Source of the DNA: Roseovarius dicentrarchi
GTDB lineage: Bacteria; Pseudomonadota; Alphaproteobacteria; Rhodobacterales; Rhodobacteraceae
Length of the DNA stretch: 64,000 bases
Assembly (NCBI RefSeq): GCF_003316635.1
Contig: NZ_QNQP01000009.1
Coordinates: forward strand, 57,229-121,228
Reading direction: 5' to 3'
The notes under the pieces were generated by a model. That model had not been told where the DNA came from. It did no database searches and saw nothing but the letters and a program-made list of their open reading frames with translations. Below are positions 27,809 to 37,672 of this stretch, piece after piece (positions within the stretch are counted from its first letter, which is position 1; every line of letters begins with the position of its first letter). The position numbers and the translations under genes were made by a program.

Positions 27809-28606
27809 CTATTGTTGCCACGCATGAAAGTGATGGGTCGGCCCGTGACCTTGCCCGACAGACAGGCGCGATGCGCCGGAAATTGCGCCGGTGATGTAGC
27901 TTTTCGCGCTCTGAACAGCTTGCAGTAGTTCCTGCCCATGTCCCAGATGCGTCGCAATGGCCGACGAAAGAGTGCATCCGGTGCCATGCGTGTTGGCACT
28001 GTCGATGCGCGGAGCGCGCAGCCATGTGGCCCCCGCGCCGGTCAGCAGCAGATCCGGACTATGCGCGCCGGGCAGATGCCCGCCCTTCAGCAGAACCGCC
28101 CTAGCGCCCAGCGCCAGAAGGTGTTCAGCGTGGATTTGCATCCCGGCCTCGTCGCGCGCCTCGGGCAGGTCCAGCAGATCGGCCGCCTCGGGCAGGTTCG
28201 GAGTGATCAGCGCCGCGCGCGGCAAAAGGCGGTCGCGCAGGGCGGCCACTGCCGCCGCTTCCAGCAGGCGGTCGCCGCCCTTGGCCACCATCACCGGATC
28301 GAGGACAATGGGCGCCTCCACCCCCTCCAGCGCGTCTGCGACCGCGGTGATGATCGCGGCGCTGCCCAGCATCCCGATCTTGACCGCGTCGATGCGGATA
28401 TCCTCGCGCAGCGCCGCGATCTGCGCCGTCACCATGGCGGCATCGACCAGCTGCACCGCCTGAACGCCGCGCGTATTTTGCGCGGTCAGCCCGGTGATGG
28501 CGGCCATGGCATAGCCGCCATTGGCCGAAATCGCCTTGATATCGGCCTGAATACCGGCGCCGCCCAATGGGTCGGACCCGGCGATGGACAGGATATTGGG
28601 GATCAT
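27809..28606 (-). CDS. thiD: hydroxymethylpyrimidine/phosphomethylpyrimidine kinase
   Basis: A 265-aa ribokinase-fold enzyme that phosphorylates HMP to HMP-P and HMP-PP for thiamine synthesis. Signature N-terminal LSIAGSDPLGGAGIQADIKA, central PIVLDPVMVAKGGDRLL, and anion-hole DSANTHGTGCTLSSAIA with catalytic Asp/Cys are intact. The start ATG 28606 overlaps thiE stop by ATGA. The last gene of thiM-thiE-thiD; with only these three the operon is a salvage route for HMP and thiazole, not a complete de novo set. Confidence 0.95.
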   Translation of the reverse strand: MIPNILSIAGSDPLGGAGIQADIKAISANGGYAMAAITGLTAQNTRGVQAVQLVDAAMVTAQIAALREDIRIDAVKIGMLGSAAIITAVADALEGVEAPIVLDPVMVAKGGDRLLEAAAVAALRDRLLPRAALITPNLPEAADLLDLPEARDEAGMQIHAEHLLALGARAVLLKGGHLPGAHSPDLLLTGAGATWLRAPRIDSANTHGTGCTLSSAIATHLGHGQELLQAVQSAKSYITGAISGASRLSVGQGHGPTHHFHAWQQ

Positions 28607-29220
28607 GCTGCGCTCCATTCTGCAATCAGGGCGCGCGCGGCGGCCTGCATATCCGCCGCGCGCGATATGGCCGATACGACGGCGACACCGGCCGCGCCCG
28701 CCTGCCGGATGGCGGCCAGATCACCCGGCTTGACACCGCCGATCGCAACGCAGGGCAGCGGCGTTGCGGCGATGATGCGGGCCAGACCGTCAAAGCCCAG
28801 CGGCTGCGCCGCGTCCGGCTTGGTCGCGGTTGCGCGCAGGGGGCCGACGCCCAGATAATCGACCGTATCCGCCGGGATCGCGACCAGCTGCGCCAGCGTT
28901 TCCACCGACAGGCCCAGCAGCATGTCCGGCCCAATCCGGGCGCGGATGGCGGCGATATCCCCATCGCCCTGCCCCACATGCAACCCATCGGCGGCCACCT
29001 GAACGGCCACGTCAATCCGGTCATTGATCACCAGCCTTGCCCCCGATGCCCGCGTGATGGGCTGCAACTCCCGCGCCTGCGCGATCATCTGCGCATCGCT
29101 GGCGTGCTTGTCACGCAACTGCACGATGGTAACGCCCGCCGCCACCGCCGCGCGCACCTGATCGGGCACGCTGGCAGGCGCATCTGGGTCGGTGACAAAG
29201 TAAACCGGACCGGGCATCAT
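28603..29220 (-). CDS. thiE: thiamine-phosphate synthase
   Basis: A 205-aa TIM-barrel enzyme joining HMP-PP and thiazole phosphate to thiamine phosphate. Motifs: VTIVQLRDKHASD, LVINDRIDVAVQVAADGLHVGQGD, DYLGVGPLRATATK and CVAIGG. A double ATG start (29220, 29217) follows the thiM stop; the first gives an ATGA overlap and is chosen. It is coupled on both sides (thiM upstream, thiD downstream). Confidence 0.94.
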   Translation of the reverse strand: MMPGPVYFVTDPDAPASVPDQVRAAVAAGVTIVQLRDKHASDAQMIAQARELQPITRASGARLVINDRIDVAVQVAADGLHVGQGDGDIAAIRARIGPDMLLGLSVETLAQLVAIPADTVDYLGVGPLRATATKPDAAQPLGFDGLARIIAATPLPCVAIGGVKPGDLAAIRQAGAAGVAVVSAISRAADMQAAARALIAEWSAA

Positions 29221-30005
29221 GCCGCTGTGATCCGCGCGCGCGCCGTCACGTCCTGCGGCGTCATGTTGTGCAGCGCGTCGATAAACGCCACCTGAAAGCT
29301 GGCCGGCCCGGCCGCATTTGCGCCCGCCATTTCGCCCGCCACGGCATAGCTGGCCAGCGCGGCCACGGTCGCCGGCAGCGCAGGCTGGCCCACGGCAAAG
29401 GCGGCGACCACCCCGGTCAGCGAACAGCCCAGCACGGTGATGCGCGGCATCAGCGCATGACCGCCCGCGATCCGGTAGGCGGTGTGTCCATCGGTGACGT
29501 AATCCACCTCGCCGGTGACGGCGACGACGCCGCCGGTCTGGCGGGCCAATGCCTGCGCCGCCTCTACCGCGTCGCTGACCGCATTCGCGGTATCGGCGCC
29601 CTTGCCCGCCGCATCGGCCCCGGCCAGCGCGATGATTTCCGAGGCGTTGCCGCGAATGACCGTGGGTTTCAGCGCCAGCAGACGCGCGCCCGCATCGCGG
29701 CGCAGCGCCGTGGCGCCGACAGCGACCGGGTCCAGCACCCAGGGCTTGCCCGCCTCGGCCATGACGCGGGCGGCGATTTCCATCGAGCTGACCCATTCGG
29801 GATCCAGCGTGCCGATATTGACGCTGAGCGTATCGGCCAGCCCGGCAAATTCGCCCACCTCTTCCGGCGCGTGGTTCATGGCCGGGCTGGCGCCGATGGC
29901 CAGCAGGATATTGGCCATGACGTTCATTGCGACGAAATTTGTGATGTTCTGCACCAGCGGCGCGCGCTCGCGCATCTGCGCCAAGTGGTGTCCTGCGTCT
30001 ATCAT
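29217..30005 (-). CDS. thiM: hydroxyethylthiazole kinase
   Basis: A 262-aa ribokinase-fold enzyme that phosphorylates 4-methyl-5-(2-hydroxyethyl)thiazole for thiamine salvage. Seen: PLVQNITNFVAMNVMANILLAIGASPAM, WVLDPVAVG, IRGNASEI and the catalytic VLGCSLTGVVAAF. The start is ATG 30005 with an AAGGGGG ribosome-binding site; the upstream frame lies in the riboswitch leader. First gene of the thiMED operon under TPP control. Confidence 0.95.
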   Translation of the reverse strand: MIDAGHHLAQMRERAPLVQNITNFVAMNVMANILLAIGASPAMNHAPEEVGEFAGLADTLSVNIGTLDPEWVSSMEIAARVMAEAGKPWVLDPVAVGATALRRDAGARLLALKPTVIRGNASEIIALAGADAAGKGADTANAVSDAVEAAQALARQTGGVVAVTGEVDYVTDGHTAYRIAGGHALMPRITVLGCSLTGVVAAFAVGQPALPATVAALASYAVAGEMAGANAAGPASFQVAFIDALHNMTPQDVTARARITAA

Positions 30006-30011
30006 CGTGAT

Positions 30012-30033
30012 CCCCCTTTTGGCCGCAAAGGGG
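30012..30033 (-). promoter_or_regulatory. ribosome-binding-site sequestering hairpin of thiM
   Basis: CCCCTTT (30013-30019) can pair perfectly with AAAGGGG (30027-30033) across a 7-base loop. On the mRNA one arm contains the thiM Shine-Dalgarno (AAAAGGGGG), so pairing would hide it. Lying 40 bases after the TPP aptamer, this is the probable translational expression platform. A second hairpin, CGGGGC-5-GCCCCG (30046-30062), lies between. Confidence 0.6.
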
Positions 30034-30067
30034 TGCGTCGCTGGGCGGGGCATGTGGCCCCGTCTGC

Positions 30068-30145
30068 GCTGCAACTTCCTCCGCCGGCATGATCCGGTTC
30101 AGGTTCGAAGGGTGCATCTCAGCCCCGGTTGGGGCGCCCCTGTTA
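30068..30145 (-). promoter_or_regulatory. TPP (THI-box) riboswitch
   Basis: The minus strand reads GGGGCTGAGATGCACCC, CGAACCTGAACCGGATCATG and CCGGCGGAGGAAG in the order and spacing of the thiamine pyrophosphate aptamer (GGGCUGAGA ... ACCC ... CCUGA-CCGG-UAAUGCCGGCG-AGGGA). It sits 60-140 bases upstream of thiM. TPP binding should reduce expression of thiM-thiE-thiD. Boundaries are approximate because P1 was not resolved. Confidence 0.92.
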
Positions 30146-30186
30146 CGCAGGCAATCATGGGCGCGCGGCGGCCCGGCGTCAAGCCA

Positions 30187-30372
30187 TCAGAAATCGATGG
30201 CGATGCCCTTCTTCTCCCAATCGCCGTAGCGCACCGCCTCTGGCCCGTTCTTGCGGCCGCCCAGTTCCTTGGGCAGATCGCGGGGCTTGGCGGCGGCGCG
30301 GCGCTGTTCGGCTTCGGCAAGGGCGCGGATGGCGGCGGGCGGCAGGGGCGGGGTGTCGGGGCGGTCGGTCAT
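30187..30372 (-). CDS. DUF1674 / SDHAF4-like succinate dehydrogenase assembly factor
   Basis: A 61-aa protein with the conserved C-terminal KELGGRKNGPEAVRYGDWEKKGIAIDF core of the DUF1674/SDHAF4 family, which assists flavinated SdhA during complex II assembly in mitochondria and alphaproteobacteria. The N-terminal half is proline- and alanine-rich. Divergent from rsmB. Start ATG 30372. Confidence 0.9.
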   Translation of the reverse strand: MTDRPDTPPLPPAAIRALAEAEQRRAAAKPRDLPKELGGRKNGPEAVRYGDWEKKGIAIDF

Positions 30373-30438
30373 GGCATGGGTTCCTTTCGGCGTTGCCCCT
30401 TGATATACGCCGCCGTCATCATTCAGCAAGGATTTGCC

Positions 30439-31698
30439 ATGCCCCCGCATTCGCCCCGCGCCGCCGCCACCCGCCTGCTGGACCAGATCCTGGGCGAGCA
30501 ACGCCAGTTGGCCGATCTTCTGGCGTCCGGCGCGCTGGACCGGCTGGAGGCGCCGGACCGCGCCCGCGCCCAGCGCCTTGCCACGCAAACCTTGCGCGGG
30601 ATGGAGCGGGCCGATCGCGTGCTGGCCAAACACCTGCGCAAAGCGCCGCCCCTGCCGGTGATGAACATCCTGCGGCTGGGCACGGTCGAGCTGTGCCTTG
30701 GCGGCGATGCGCATGGGGTGGTGAACGATTGCGTCGGGCTGGTGGCGGGCGACAAGCGGTTTGTCCGGCTCAAGGGGCTGGTGAATGCGGTGCTGCGCAA
30801 GGTGGCCGCGGACGGCCCCGCCGAATGGGCCAGGCTGCGCGTGCCGCATCTGCCAAAATGGCTGCGCGCCCCTCTGTCCGAGGCATATGGCGCCAAGGCG
30901 GTCGCCGGGTTCGAGGCCGCGCATTTCGCCGGCGCGCCGCTGGATCTGACGGCAAAGGGCGATGCAGCCGCGCTGGCCGATGCGCTGGGCGGTACGGTTT
31001 TGCCAACAGGATCGGTGCGCGTGCATAACGCCGGGCAGGTCAGCGCCCTGCCCGGTTTCGAGGCAGGCGACTGGTGGGTGCAGGACGCCGCCGCCGCCAT
31101 TCCGGCGCGCGCGCTGAACGCGGCCCCCGGCGAGGCGGTGCTGGACATGTGCGCCGCGCCTGGGGGCAAGACGCTGCAACTGGCGGCCACCGGCGCGGAT
31201 GTCACCGCGCTGGACATCTCGGACGCGCGCATGGCGCGGGTGCGCGAAAACCTGAAACGTACGGGGCTGAAGGCGACACTGGTGACCGGCGACGCGCTGA
31301 CGCATCAGGGCAATTACGACGCGATCCTGCTGGATGCGCCCTGTTCGGCCACCGGCACGATCCGGCGGCATGCCGATCTGCCGCATGCGCGTGATGGCAG
31401 CGAAATCGGCGATCTGATCGCGCTTCAGGCGGCGATGCTGGACCGCGCGCTGAGCCTTTTGAATCCCGGCGGGCGGCTGGTCTATTGCACCTGCTCGCTG
31501 CTGCCCGATGAGGGCGAATGCCAGATCGACGACGCGCTGCTGCGCCACAGCGGCCTGTCGGTTGACCGCGCCGCGCTGGACCTGCCCGGCATCGACCCTG
31601 CTTGGATCACCGACGAGGGTGGTTTGCGCCTGCGCCCGGATTACTGGGGCGATATCGGCGGCATGGACGGGTTCTATATCGCGGTGCTGAAAACCTGA
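30439..31698 (+). CDS. rsmB: RsmB-family 16S rRNA (cytosine-5) methyltransferase
   Basis: A 419-aa protein: N-terminal NusB-like RNA-binding domain (about 1-130) and a C-terminal SAM methyltransferase. SAM motif DMCAAPGGKT (about 236-245), DAPCSATGTIRRHAD with one catalytic Cys, and YCTCSLLPDEGE with the second Cys are intact. RsmB methylates C967 of 16S rRNA. The start ATG 30439 has AAGGA upstream and begins the NusB domain; the frame is open far upstream but that is thi-leader and unrelated. Followed on the same strand by heparinase and purH. Confidence 0.92.
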   Translation: MPPHSPRAAATRLLDQILGEQRQLADLLASGALDRLEAPDRARAQRLATQTLRGMERADRVLAKHLRKAPPLPVMNILRLGTVELCLGGDAHGVVNDCVGLVAGDKRFVRLKGLVNAVLRKVAADGPAEWARLRVPHLPKWLRAPLSEAYGAKAVAGFEAAHFAGAPLDLTAKGDAAALADALGGTVLPTGSVRVHNAGQVSALPGFEAGDWWVQDAAAAIPARALNAAPGEAVLDMCAAPGGKTLQLAATGADVTALDISDARMARVRENLKRTGLKATLVTGDALTHQGNYDAILLDAPCSATGTIRRHADLPHARDGSEIGDLIALQAAMLDRALSLLNPGGRLVYCTCSLLPDEGECQIDDALLRHSGLSVDRAALDLPGIDPAWITDEGGLRLRPDYWGDIGGMDGFYIAVLKT

Positions 31699-31791
31699 GG
31701 CGATATCGCAATCGCGCGGTGACTTGGCCCGCGGCGCGCGATATGCTGCTGCCTGAAATGGCGCCGAGAAGAGCGCGTATTGGCGAGGCGC

Positions 31792-33564
31792 ATGAAGTTT
31801 TCCGGCTCATATCGTGCGAAATGGACGCATCTGCAAAACCGTGCCGCCGCGCGCCGTGCGGTGCGCGCGAGGCCGGTGACCGCCTTCGTTTCGGCGCCCG
31901 AGCCGCGCACCATCGGCAGCTTTGCGCGCGGCAGGCAGCTGTCGGCGGGCAATTTCATGTTCGCCGGCCATCTGGTCGCGCAGCCGGACACGTCGATCTG
32001 GGATCTGACCCCGCCCGATGCGGCGTTCGAGGCGCAGATGCACGGATTTGGCTGGCTGGATGATCTGGCAGCGGCAGGCGATGCCCCCGCCCGTATCTGC
32101 GCCCAAAACTGGACCCGGCAATGGATTGAACGTTACGGCGCCGGGCGCGGCCCCGGCTGGACGCCGGGCCTGACCGGCCGGCGCCTGATCCGCTGGATCA
32201 ATCACGCGCTGTTTTTGCTGGCCGGGCAGGACAAGCCCGCCACCGATGCATTTTATCGCTCGCTGGCGCAGCAGACCCTGTTTCTGAGTCGGCGCTGGCA
32301 TGCCACGGACCCCGGCCTGCCCCGGATCGAGGCGCTGACCGGACTGGTCTATGCCGGGCTTGCGCTGGAGGGGATGCAGGCTCACGCGCCCGCCGCCGCG
32401 CTGGCACTGGGCCGCGAATGTGACGCACGCATCGGCGCCGAAGGACTGCTGCCCACCCGCAACCCCGAAGAGTTGCTGGATGTCTTTACGCTGCTGACAT
32501 GGGCCACCGCCGCGCTGACGGATGCAGGCCAGACACCGCCCCCATCGCTCAGCGCCGCGACGGCGCGGATCGCGCCCACCTTGCGCAGCCTGCGCCATTC
32601 GGATGGCGGGCTGGCGCGGTTTCACGGCGGCGGGCGCGGGTTGGAAGGGCGGCTGGACACAGCGCTGGCCACCAGCGGGGTAAAGGCGCGGCACAAGGGC
32701 GATCTGGCGATGGGATACGCCCGGCTGAGCGCCGGGCGCACCTCGGTCATCATCGATGCGGCGCCGCCGCCGATGGGCGCCGCATCGGCCGGCGCGCATG
32801 CCTCGACCTTGGCATTCGAGCTGACATCGGGGCGGCGCCCGCTGATCGTCAACTGTGGGTCCGGCGCCAGCTTTGGCGCCGAATGGCGGCGCGCGGGACG
32901 CGCGACCCCGTCACATTCCACGCTGGTTGTCGCGGGCGAATCCAGCGCCCGGCTGGGCACCGGCGCGCAGGCCGACTGGCTGGCCAGCGGTCCGCGCGAT
33001 GTGCAGGTCCAGCTAAGCCAGGCCTCCGACGGGCTGCGGTTTGAGGGCGGGCATGACGGCTATGCGCCGCAGTTCGGACTGACCCATGCGCGCACCATCG
33101 AAATGACGTTCGACGGGCGCGGCATCGCCGGCGAGGATATGCTGCTGGCGCTGCCCGATACGGATAAACGCCGGTTTGATCAGGTCATTGACGCGCGCGC
33201 GCTTCAGGGTATCCCCTTTCAGATCCGGTTTCACCTTCACCCCGAGGTGGACGCGGCGCTGGACATGGGCGGCGCGGCGATATCGCTGGCACTGCGCAGC
33301 GGCGAAATCTGGGTATTCCGCACCGATGCCCGCGCGAAAATGGTGCTGGAGCCGTCGGTTTATCTGGAAAAAACCCGGCTGAAGCCCCGCCCGAGCAAAC
33401 AGATAGTTTTATCTGGCGCCGCGCTGGAGTATGCGACCCGCATCAGATGGTCGCTGGCCAAGGCACAGGATACCCCGACCGGCATTCGCGATCTGGCGCA
33501 GGACGCGCCGTATCATACGCCCGGCCCCGACCAGGACGCCCAACCACGCAGGAAACCGACATGA
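31792..33564 (+). CDS. heparinase II/III family protein
   Basis: A 590-aa protein with an N-terminal (alpha/alpha) barrel and a C-terminal beta-sandwich heparinase II/III-like domain (region from [17 protein letters not shown] to the end; [24 protein letters not shown]). Family members are polysaccharide lyases, but in Rhodobacterales and Rhizobiales this form is found next to rsmB and purH and its substrate is unknown; no signal peptide is evident. The start is ATG 31792 or TTG 31780. Its stop overlaps purH by ATGA, indicating coupling to purine synthesis. Confidence 0.85.
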   Translation: MKFSGSYRAKWTHLQNRAAARRAVRARPVTAFVSAPEPRTIGSFARGRQLSAGNFMFAGHLVAQPDTSIWDLTPPDAAFEAQMHGFGWLDDLAAAGDAPARICAQNWTRQWIERYGAGRGPGWTPGLTGRRLIRWINHALFLLAGQDKPATDAFYRSLAQQTLFLSRRWHATDPGLPRIEALTGLVYAGLALEGMQAHAPAAALALGRECDARIGAEGLLPTRNPEELLDVFTLLTWATAALTDAGQTPPPSLSAATARIAPTLRSLRHSDGGLARFHGGGRGLEGRLDTALATSGVKARHKGDLAMGYARLSAGRTSVIIDAAPPPMGAASAGAHASTLAFELTSGRRPLIVNCGSGASFGAEWRRAGRATPSHSTLVVAGESSARLGTGAQADWLASGPRDVQVQLSQASDGLRFEGGHDGYAPQFGLTHARTIEMTFDGRGIAGEDMLLALPDTDKRRFDQVIDARALQGIPFQIRFHLHPEVDAALDMGGAAISLALRSGEIWVFRTDARAKMVLEPSVYLEKTRLKPRPSKQIVLSGAALEYATRIRWSLAKAQDTPTGIRDLAQDAPYHTPGPDQDAQPRRKPT

Positions 33565-35150
33565 CCGATATCGCCCCCATCCGCCGCGCCCTTTTGTCCG
33601 TCTCCGACAAGACGGGGCTGATTGACCTGGGCCGCGCCCTTGCGCAGCGCGGGGTCGAATTGCTCAGCACCGGGGGCAGCGCCAAGTCGTTGCGGCAGGC
33701 GGGGCTGGAGGTGCGCGATGTGGCCGATGTGACCGGCTTTCCCGAAATGATGGATGGCCGTGTGAAAACCCTGCACCCCGCCGTGCATGGCGGGCTGCTG
33801 GCGCTGCGCGACAATGACGACCATCTGCGCGCGATGGACGAACATGGCATCGGCGCGATCGATCTGCTGGTGGTGAACCTCTACCCGTTTGAATCGACCG
33901 TTGCAGCGGGCGCCGATTATGACACCTGCGTTGAAAATATCGACATCGGCGGTCCGGCAATGATTCGCGCCGCCGCCAAGAACCACGGCTTTGTAAACGT
34001 TGTCGTCGATGTGGAGGATTACGATGCCCTTCTGGCCGAGATGGAGGCGCATGACGGCGGCACCACGCTGGCCTTCCGCCGCAAACTGGCGATGACGGCC
34101 TATTCGCGCACGGCGGCATATGATTCGGCTGTATCCGGCTGGATGGCTGCGCAGCAGGGTGACAGCGCCCCGCGCCGTCGCACCGTGGCCGGCACGCTGG
34201 CACAGGTGCTGCGCTATGGCGAGAATCCGCATCAATCGGCGTCCTTCTATCTGGACGGCAGCGCCCGCCCCGGCGTCGCCACCGCCGAGCAGCTTCAGGG
34301 CAAGGCGCTGAGCTACAACAACATCAACGACACCGATGCCGCGTTCGAGCTGGCCAGCGAGTTCGCCCCCGAGGACGGCCCCGCCTGCGCCATCATCAAA
34401 CACGCCAACCCCTGCGGCGTTGCCCGCGCGGCCACGCTCAAGGACGCCTATACGCGCGCCTTTGACTGCGACCGCACATCGGCCTTCGGCGGCATCATCG
34501 CGCTGAACCGCCCGCTGGACGGCGCCACCGCCGAGGAGATCGCGCAGATCTTCACCGAGGTCGTCATCGCCCCCGGCGCGGACGACGACGCGCGCCGCAT
34601 TTTCGAGGCCAAGAAGAACCTGCGCCTGCTGATCACCGATGGCATGGCCGACCCGCGCAGCGCGGCGCAGACGATCCGGCAGGTTTCGGGCGGCTATCTG
34701 ATGCAGGACAAGGATAACGGCCATCTGGAGCCGGGCGATCTGAAAGTCGTGACCAAACGCCAGCCGACCGACGCGGAAATGGCCGACATGCTGTTTGCGT
34801 GGAAGGTGGCGAAACACGTCAAATCCAATGCCATCGTCTATGTCCGTGACGGCGCCACCGTCGGCGTTGGTGCCGGCCAGATGAGCCGCGTGGACAGCTG
34901 CCGCATCGCCGCGCGCAAATCCCAGGACATGGCCGAGGCGCTGGGCCTGCCGCGTCCGCTGACCCAGGGCAGCGTTGTCGCCTCTGACGCGTTCTTTCCC
35001 TTTGCCGATGGGCTGCTGACCGCCGCCGAGGCGGGCGCGACGGCGGTGATCCACCCCGGCGGCTCCATGCGCGACGACGAGGTTATTGCGGCCGCGGATG
35101 ACGCGGGGCTTGCGATGGTGCTGACCGGCATGCGTCATTTCCGCCACTGA
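33561..35150 (+). CDS. purH: bifunctional AICAR transformylase / IMP cyclohydrolase
   Basis: A 529-aa enzyme for the last two steps of IMP synthesis. N-terminal MGS-like cyclohydrolase (about 1-195) shows [17 protein letters not shown] and [14 protein letters not shown]-terminal transformylase (about 200-529) shows the KHANPCG with catalytic Lys-His and the ending [10 protein letters not shown] and HPGGSMRD. Length is typical. The ATG overlaps the heparinase stop. Confidence 0.97.
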   Translation: MTDIAPIRRALLSVSDKTGLIDLGRALAQRGVELLSTGGSAKSLRQAGLEVRDVADVTGFPEMMDGRVKTLHPAVHGGLLALRDNDDHLRAMDEHGIGAIDLLVVNLYPFESTVAAGADYDTCVENIDIGGPAMIRAAAKNHGFVNVVVDVEDYDALLAEMEAHDGGTTLAFRRKLAMTAYSRTAAYDSAVSGWMAAQQGDSAPRRRTVAGTLAQVLRYGENPHQSASFYLDGSARPGVATAEQLQGKALSYNNINDTDAAFELASEFAPEDGPACAIIKHANPCGVARAATLKDAYTRAFDCDRTSAFGGIIALNRPLDGATAEEIAQIFTEVVIAPGADDDARRIFEAKKNLRLLITDGMADPRSAAQTIRQVSGGYLMQDKDNGHLEPGDLKVVTKRQPTDAEMADMLFAWKVAKHVKSNAIVYVRDGATVGVGAGQMSRVDSCRIAARKSQDMAEALGLPRPLTQGSVVASDAFFPFADGLLTAAEAGATAVIHPGGSMRDDEVIAAADDAGLAMVLTGMRHFRH

Positions 35151-35175
35151 TACCCCGCACCGACAGGAGAGCGTG

Positions 35176-35646
35176 ATGAAAACCGTATTCTGGACCACGT
35201 TCTGGGTATTTCTGGTGGATCAGGCCAGCAAATGGCTGGTGGTTCACTGGATGGACCTGCGCAACGTCGGCACGATCGAAGTGGCGCCGCCCTATCTGGT
35301 GCTGCGGATGGCGTGGAACTATGGCATCAATTTTGGCCTGATGGCGGGCGATTCGCCCGTCACGCGCTGGGTGCTGATCGCGCTGGCCCTGGTCATTTGC
35401 GTGGCCGTCCTGTGGTGGACACATCACGAACCGGGCGGCAAGTGGCAGAAAATCGCCGTCGGCATGCTGGTGGGCGGCGCGCTGGGCAATGTGATTGACC
35501 GGATCTTGTATGGCGCTGTGGCCGATTTTCTGAACATGTCCTGCTGCGGCTTCAACAATCCGTTTGCGTTCAACGTCGCTGACATCGCGATCTTTGCCGG
35601 GGCGCTGGGCGTGGTCATCTTTACCCCCGGCAAAAAGCCCGCGTGA
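35176..35646 (+). CDS. lspA: lipoprotein signal peptidase
   Basis: A 156-aa inner-membrane aspartyl protease (SPase II) that removes signal peptides from prolipoproteins. Four helices are visible (about 2-14, 58-80, 92-108, 130-150). Conserved VDQASKW, NYGINFGL, GALGNVIDRI with the first Asp region and FNVADIAI with the second catalytic Asp are present. A GTG lies 3 bases before, but ATG 35176 fits the AGGAGA spacing. A lipoprotein gene (DUF3035) follows. Confidence 0.95.
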   Translation: MKTVFWTTFWVFLVDQASKWLVVHWMDLRNVGTIEVAPPYLVLRMAWNYGINFGLMAGDSPVTRWVLIALALVICVAVLWWTHHEPGGKWQKIAVGMLVGGALGNVIDRILYGAVADFLNMSCCGFNNPFAFNVADIAIFAGALGVVIFTPGKKPA

Positions 35647-35706
35647 CGCCGGGGCGAACATGCGGTAAACACACGACCAGACATCTATGACAGAAGGGCC
35701 ACGACC

Positions 35707-36213
35707 ATGCGCCGCGGCATCATTGCACTGACGATCCTGATCCTTGCCCTGCCCGCCTGCGGCAATGGCAAACTGAGCCGGATCAAAAACACCAGCAACG
35801 GACCGGACGAATTCACCGTCTTGCCGAGCAAGCCCTTGCAGACGCCGGACAGCTACAATTCCCTGCCCGCGCCCACGCCCGGCGTGGCCAATCTGGTGGA
35901 TGCCAACCCAAGGGCCGACGGTATCGCCGCACTGGGCGGCAACCCGGCGGCAACGGTGCCCTCGGGCATATCGGGCAGCAATGCCGGGCTGGTCAACCAC
36001 GCCCAGCGCCACGGCAGCAGCCCCGTCATTCGCCAGCAACTGGCCGCCGAGGATGCCGATACGCGGCGCAGCTACGGCCGGGTGAACCTGTTCAATCTGG
36101 GCCGCAATGACGACTACACCAACGCATATTCCAAGCAGTGGCTGGACGCGCAGGCCGAAAAGCAGCGCATGCAGCGCAGCGGTGCCGTCACCCCCTCGGC
36201 CCCGCCCGGCTGA
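35707..36213 (+). CDS. DUF3035 lipoprotein
   Basis: A 168-aa protein with a lipoprotein signal peptide and lipobox LPAC (Cys19), then an extended Pro/Asn-rich chain with short conserved blocks (GPDEFTVLPSKPLQTPDSYNSLPAPTPG, RYVNLFNLG region). This matches DUF3035, found in Rhodobacteraceae next to lspA. The role is unknown; a structural envelope lipoprotein is likely. It precedes the peptidase pair on the same strand. Confidence 0.8.
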   Translation: MRRGIIALTILILALPACGNGKLSRIKNTSNGPDEFTVLPSKPLQTPDSYNSLPAPTPGVANLVDANPRADGIAALGGNPAATVPSGISGSNAGLVNHAQRHGSSPVIRQQLAAEDADTRRSYGRVNLFNLGRNDDYTNAYSKQWLDAQAEKQRMQRSGAVTPSAPPG

Positions 36214-36319
36214 TAACGCGCCCACGCGCCCCGAAATTCACATATCCGACATCGCGGGTTGCGCATGGCGCCCGATGCCATACCTATGCGCCATAATCAT
36301 CCCTAACCGGAGGCCCCGC

Positions 36320-37672
36320 ATGCGCGCCCTGCTGATCGCCCTGACCGCCCTTTTTCCGCTGAGCGCAATGGCGCAGACCGGCACGGATAACGTCACGACC
36401 TATACCCTCGATAACGGTCTGGACCTGGTGGTGATCGAGGATCACCGCGCGCCTGTCGTCACCCACATGGTCTGGTATCGCGCGGGGTCGGCGGACGAGC
36501 CGCCGGGCGCCTCGGGCGTGGCGCATTTTCTGGAACACCTGCTGTTCAAGGGCACGGACACGCTGGCGCCCGGCGAGTTTTCCTCGACCGTGGCCAAGCA
36601 GGGCGGCAGTGACAATGCCTTTACCAGTTACGATTATACCGCCTATTATCAGCGCGTTGCCGCCGACCGTCTGGAATTGATGATGCAGATGGAATCCGAC
36701 CGCATGGTCAATCTGCAACTGGATGAGGATAACGTCGCGACCGAGCGGGACGTCATCATCGAAGAACGCAATATGCGCGTGGAAAACAACCCCGGCGCGC
36801 TGTTCCGCGAACAGCAGAACGCGGCGCAATACCTGAACAGCCCCTACAGCGATCCGGTGATCGGCTGGCAGCATGAACAGCCGCTGCTGACGCTGGAGGA
36901 TGCCAAGGATTTCTACGGCCTGTATTATTCGCCCAACAATGCCATCGTCGTCGTCGCGGGCGATGTGGCGGCGCAGGACGTGCATGCGCTGGCGCAGAAA
37001 TACTATGGACCGCTGACAGCAAACCCCGACCTGCCCGAGCGGATCCGCCCGCAAGAGCCGCGCCAACTGGCCGCGCGCCGCCTTGCCATGCAGGACGCCC
37101 GTGTGGCGCAGCCCTACCTGACGCGCAGCTATCTGGCGCCCGAACGTGACAGCGGCGATCAGGCCCGCGCGGCGGCGCTGACCGTGCTGGCCGAAATTCT
37201 GGGCGGCGGCACCACATCGGTCATGGCCGAAAAGCTGCAATTCGACAGCCGGATCGCGGTGCAATCTGCGGCCTGGTATGACGGGATTTCGCTGGACGAC
37301 ACCAAATTCACGCTGCTGGTGGTCCCCGTCCCCGGCACCCCCCTGCCCGAGGCCGAGGCGGCGATGGATGCCGTCATTGCTGACTTTCTCGAAACAGGCG
37401 TTGACGCCGAGCAGCTGGACCGGATCAAGATGCAGCTGCGCGCCGCGCAGATCTATGCCCGCGATGATGTGAACGGGCTGGCCAACCGCTATGGCGCGGC
37501 GCTGACCTCGGGGCTGACGGTGCAGGATGTGCAGGACTGGCCCGACGTGTTGCAGGCCGTCACGGCAGACGACGTGATGCAGGCCGCGCAGGAGCTGTTC
37601 GTCGCCGAACGCTCTGTCACCGGATATCTCAGCAGCGCAGACGCAAATACCACCCCGGAGGTGACGCAATGA
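36320..37672 (+). CDS. M16 family zinc peptidase, catalytic subunit
   Basis: A 450-aa exported pitrilysin-family metallopeptidase (signal peptide 1-18, cut near AMA-QT). The inverted zinc motif HFLEH is seen in GVAHFLEHLLFKGT, with the downstream Glu in ERDVIIEERNMR about 75 residues later. It has both M16 halves. Start ATG 36320 with a GGAGG site. It overlaps the next gene by ATGA; the two should form the active/inactive heterodimer typical of bacterial M16B pairs (PqqL/Ymx-type). Confidence 0.92.
   Translation: MRALLIALTALFPLSAMAQTGTDNVTTYTLDNGLDLVVIEDHRAPVVTHMVWYRAGSADEPPGASGVAHFLEHLLFKGTDTLAPGEFSSTVAKQGGSDNAFTSYDYTAYYQRVAADRLELMMQMESDRMVNLQLDEDNVATERDVIIEERNMRVENNPGALFREQQNAAQYLNSPYSDPVIGWQHEQPLLTLEDAKDFYGLYYSPNNAIVVVAGDVAAQDVHALAQKYYGPLTANPDLPERIRPQEPRQLAARRLAMQDARVAQPYLTRSYLAPERDSGDQARAAALTVLAEILGGGTTSVMAEKLQFDSRIAVQSAAWYDGISLDDTKFTLLVVPVPGTPLPEAEAAMDAVIADFLETGVDAEQLDRIKMQLRAAQIYARDDVNGLANRYGAALTSGLTVQDVQDWPDVLQAVTADDVMQAAQELFVAERSVTGYLSSADANTTPEVTQ

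Noticed and set aside
33513..35198. 561-codon open frame antisense to purH
   Set aside because: Shadow of purH by codon periodicity; no recognisable domain or ribosome-binding site.
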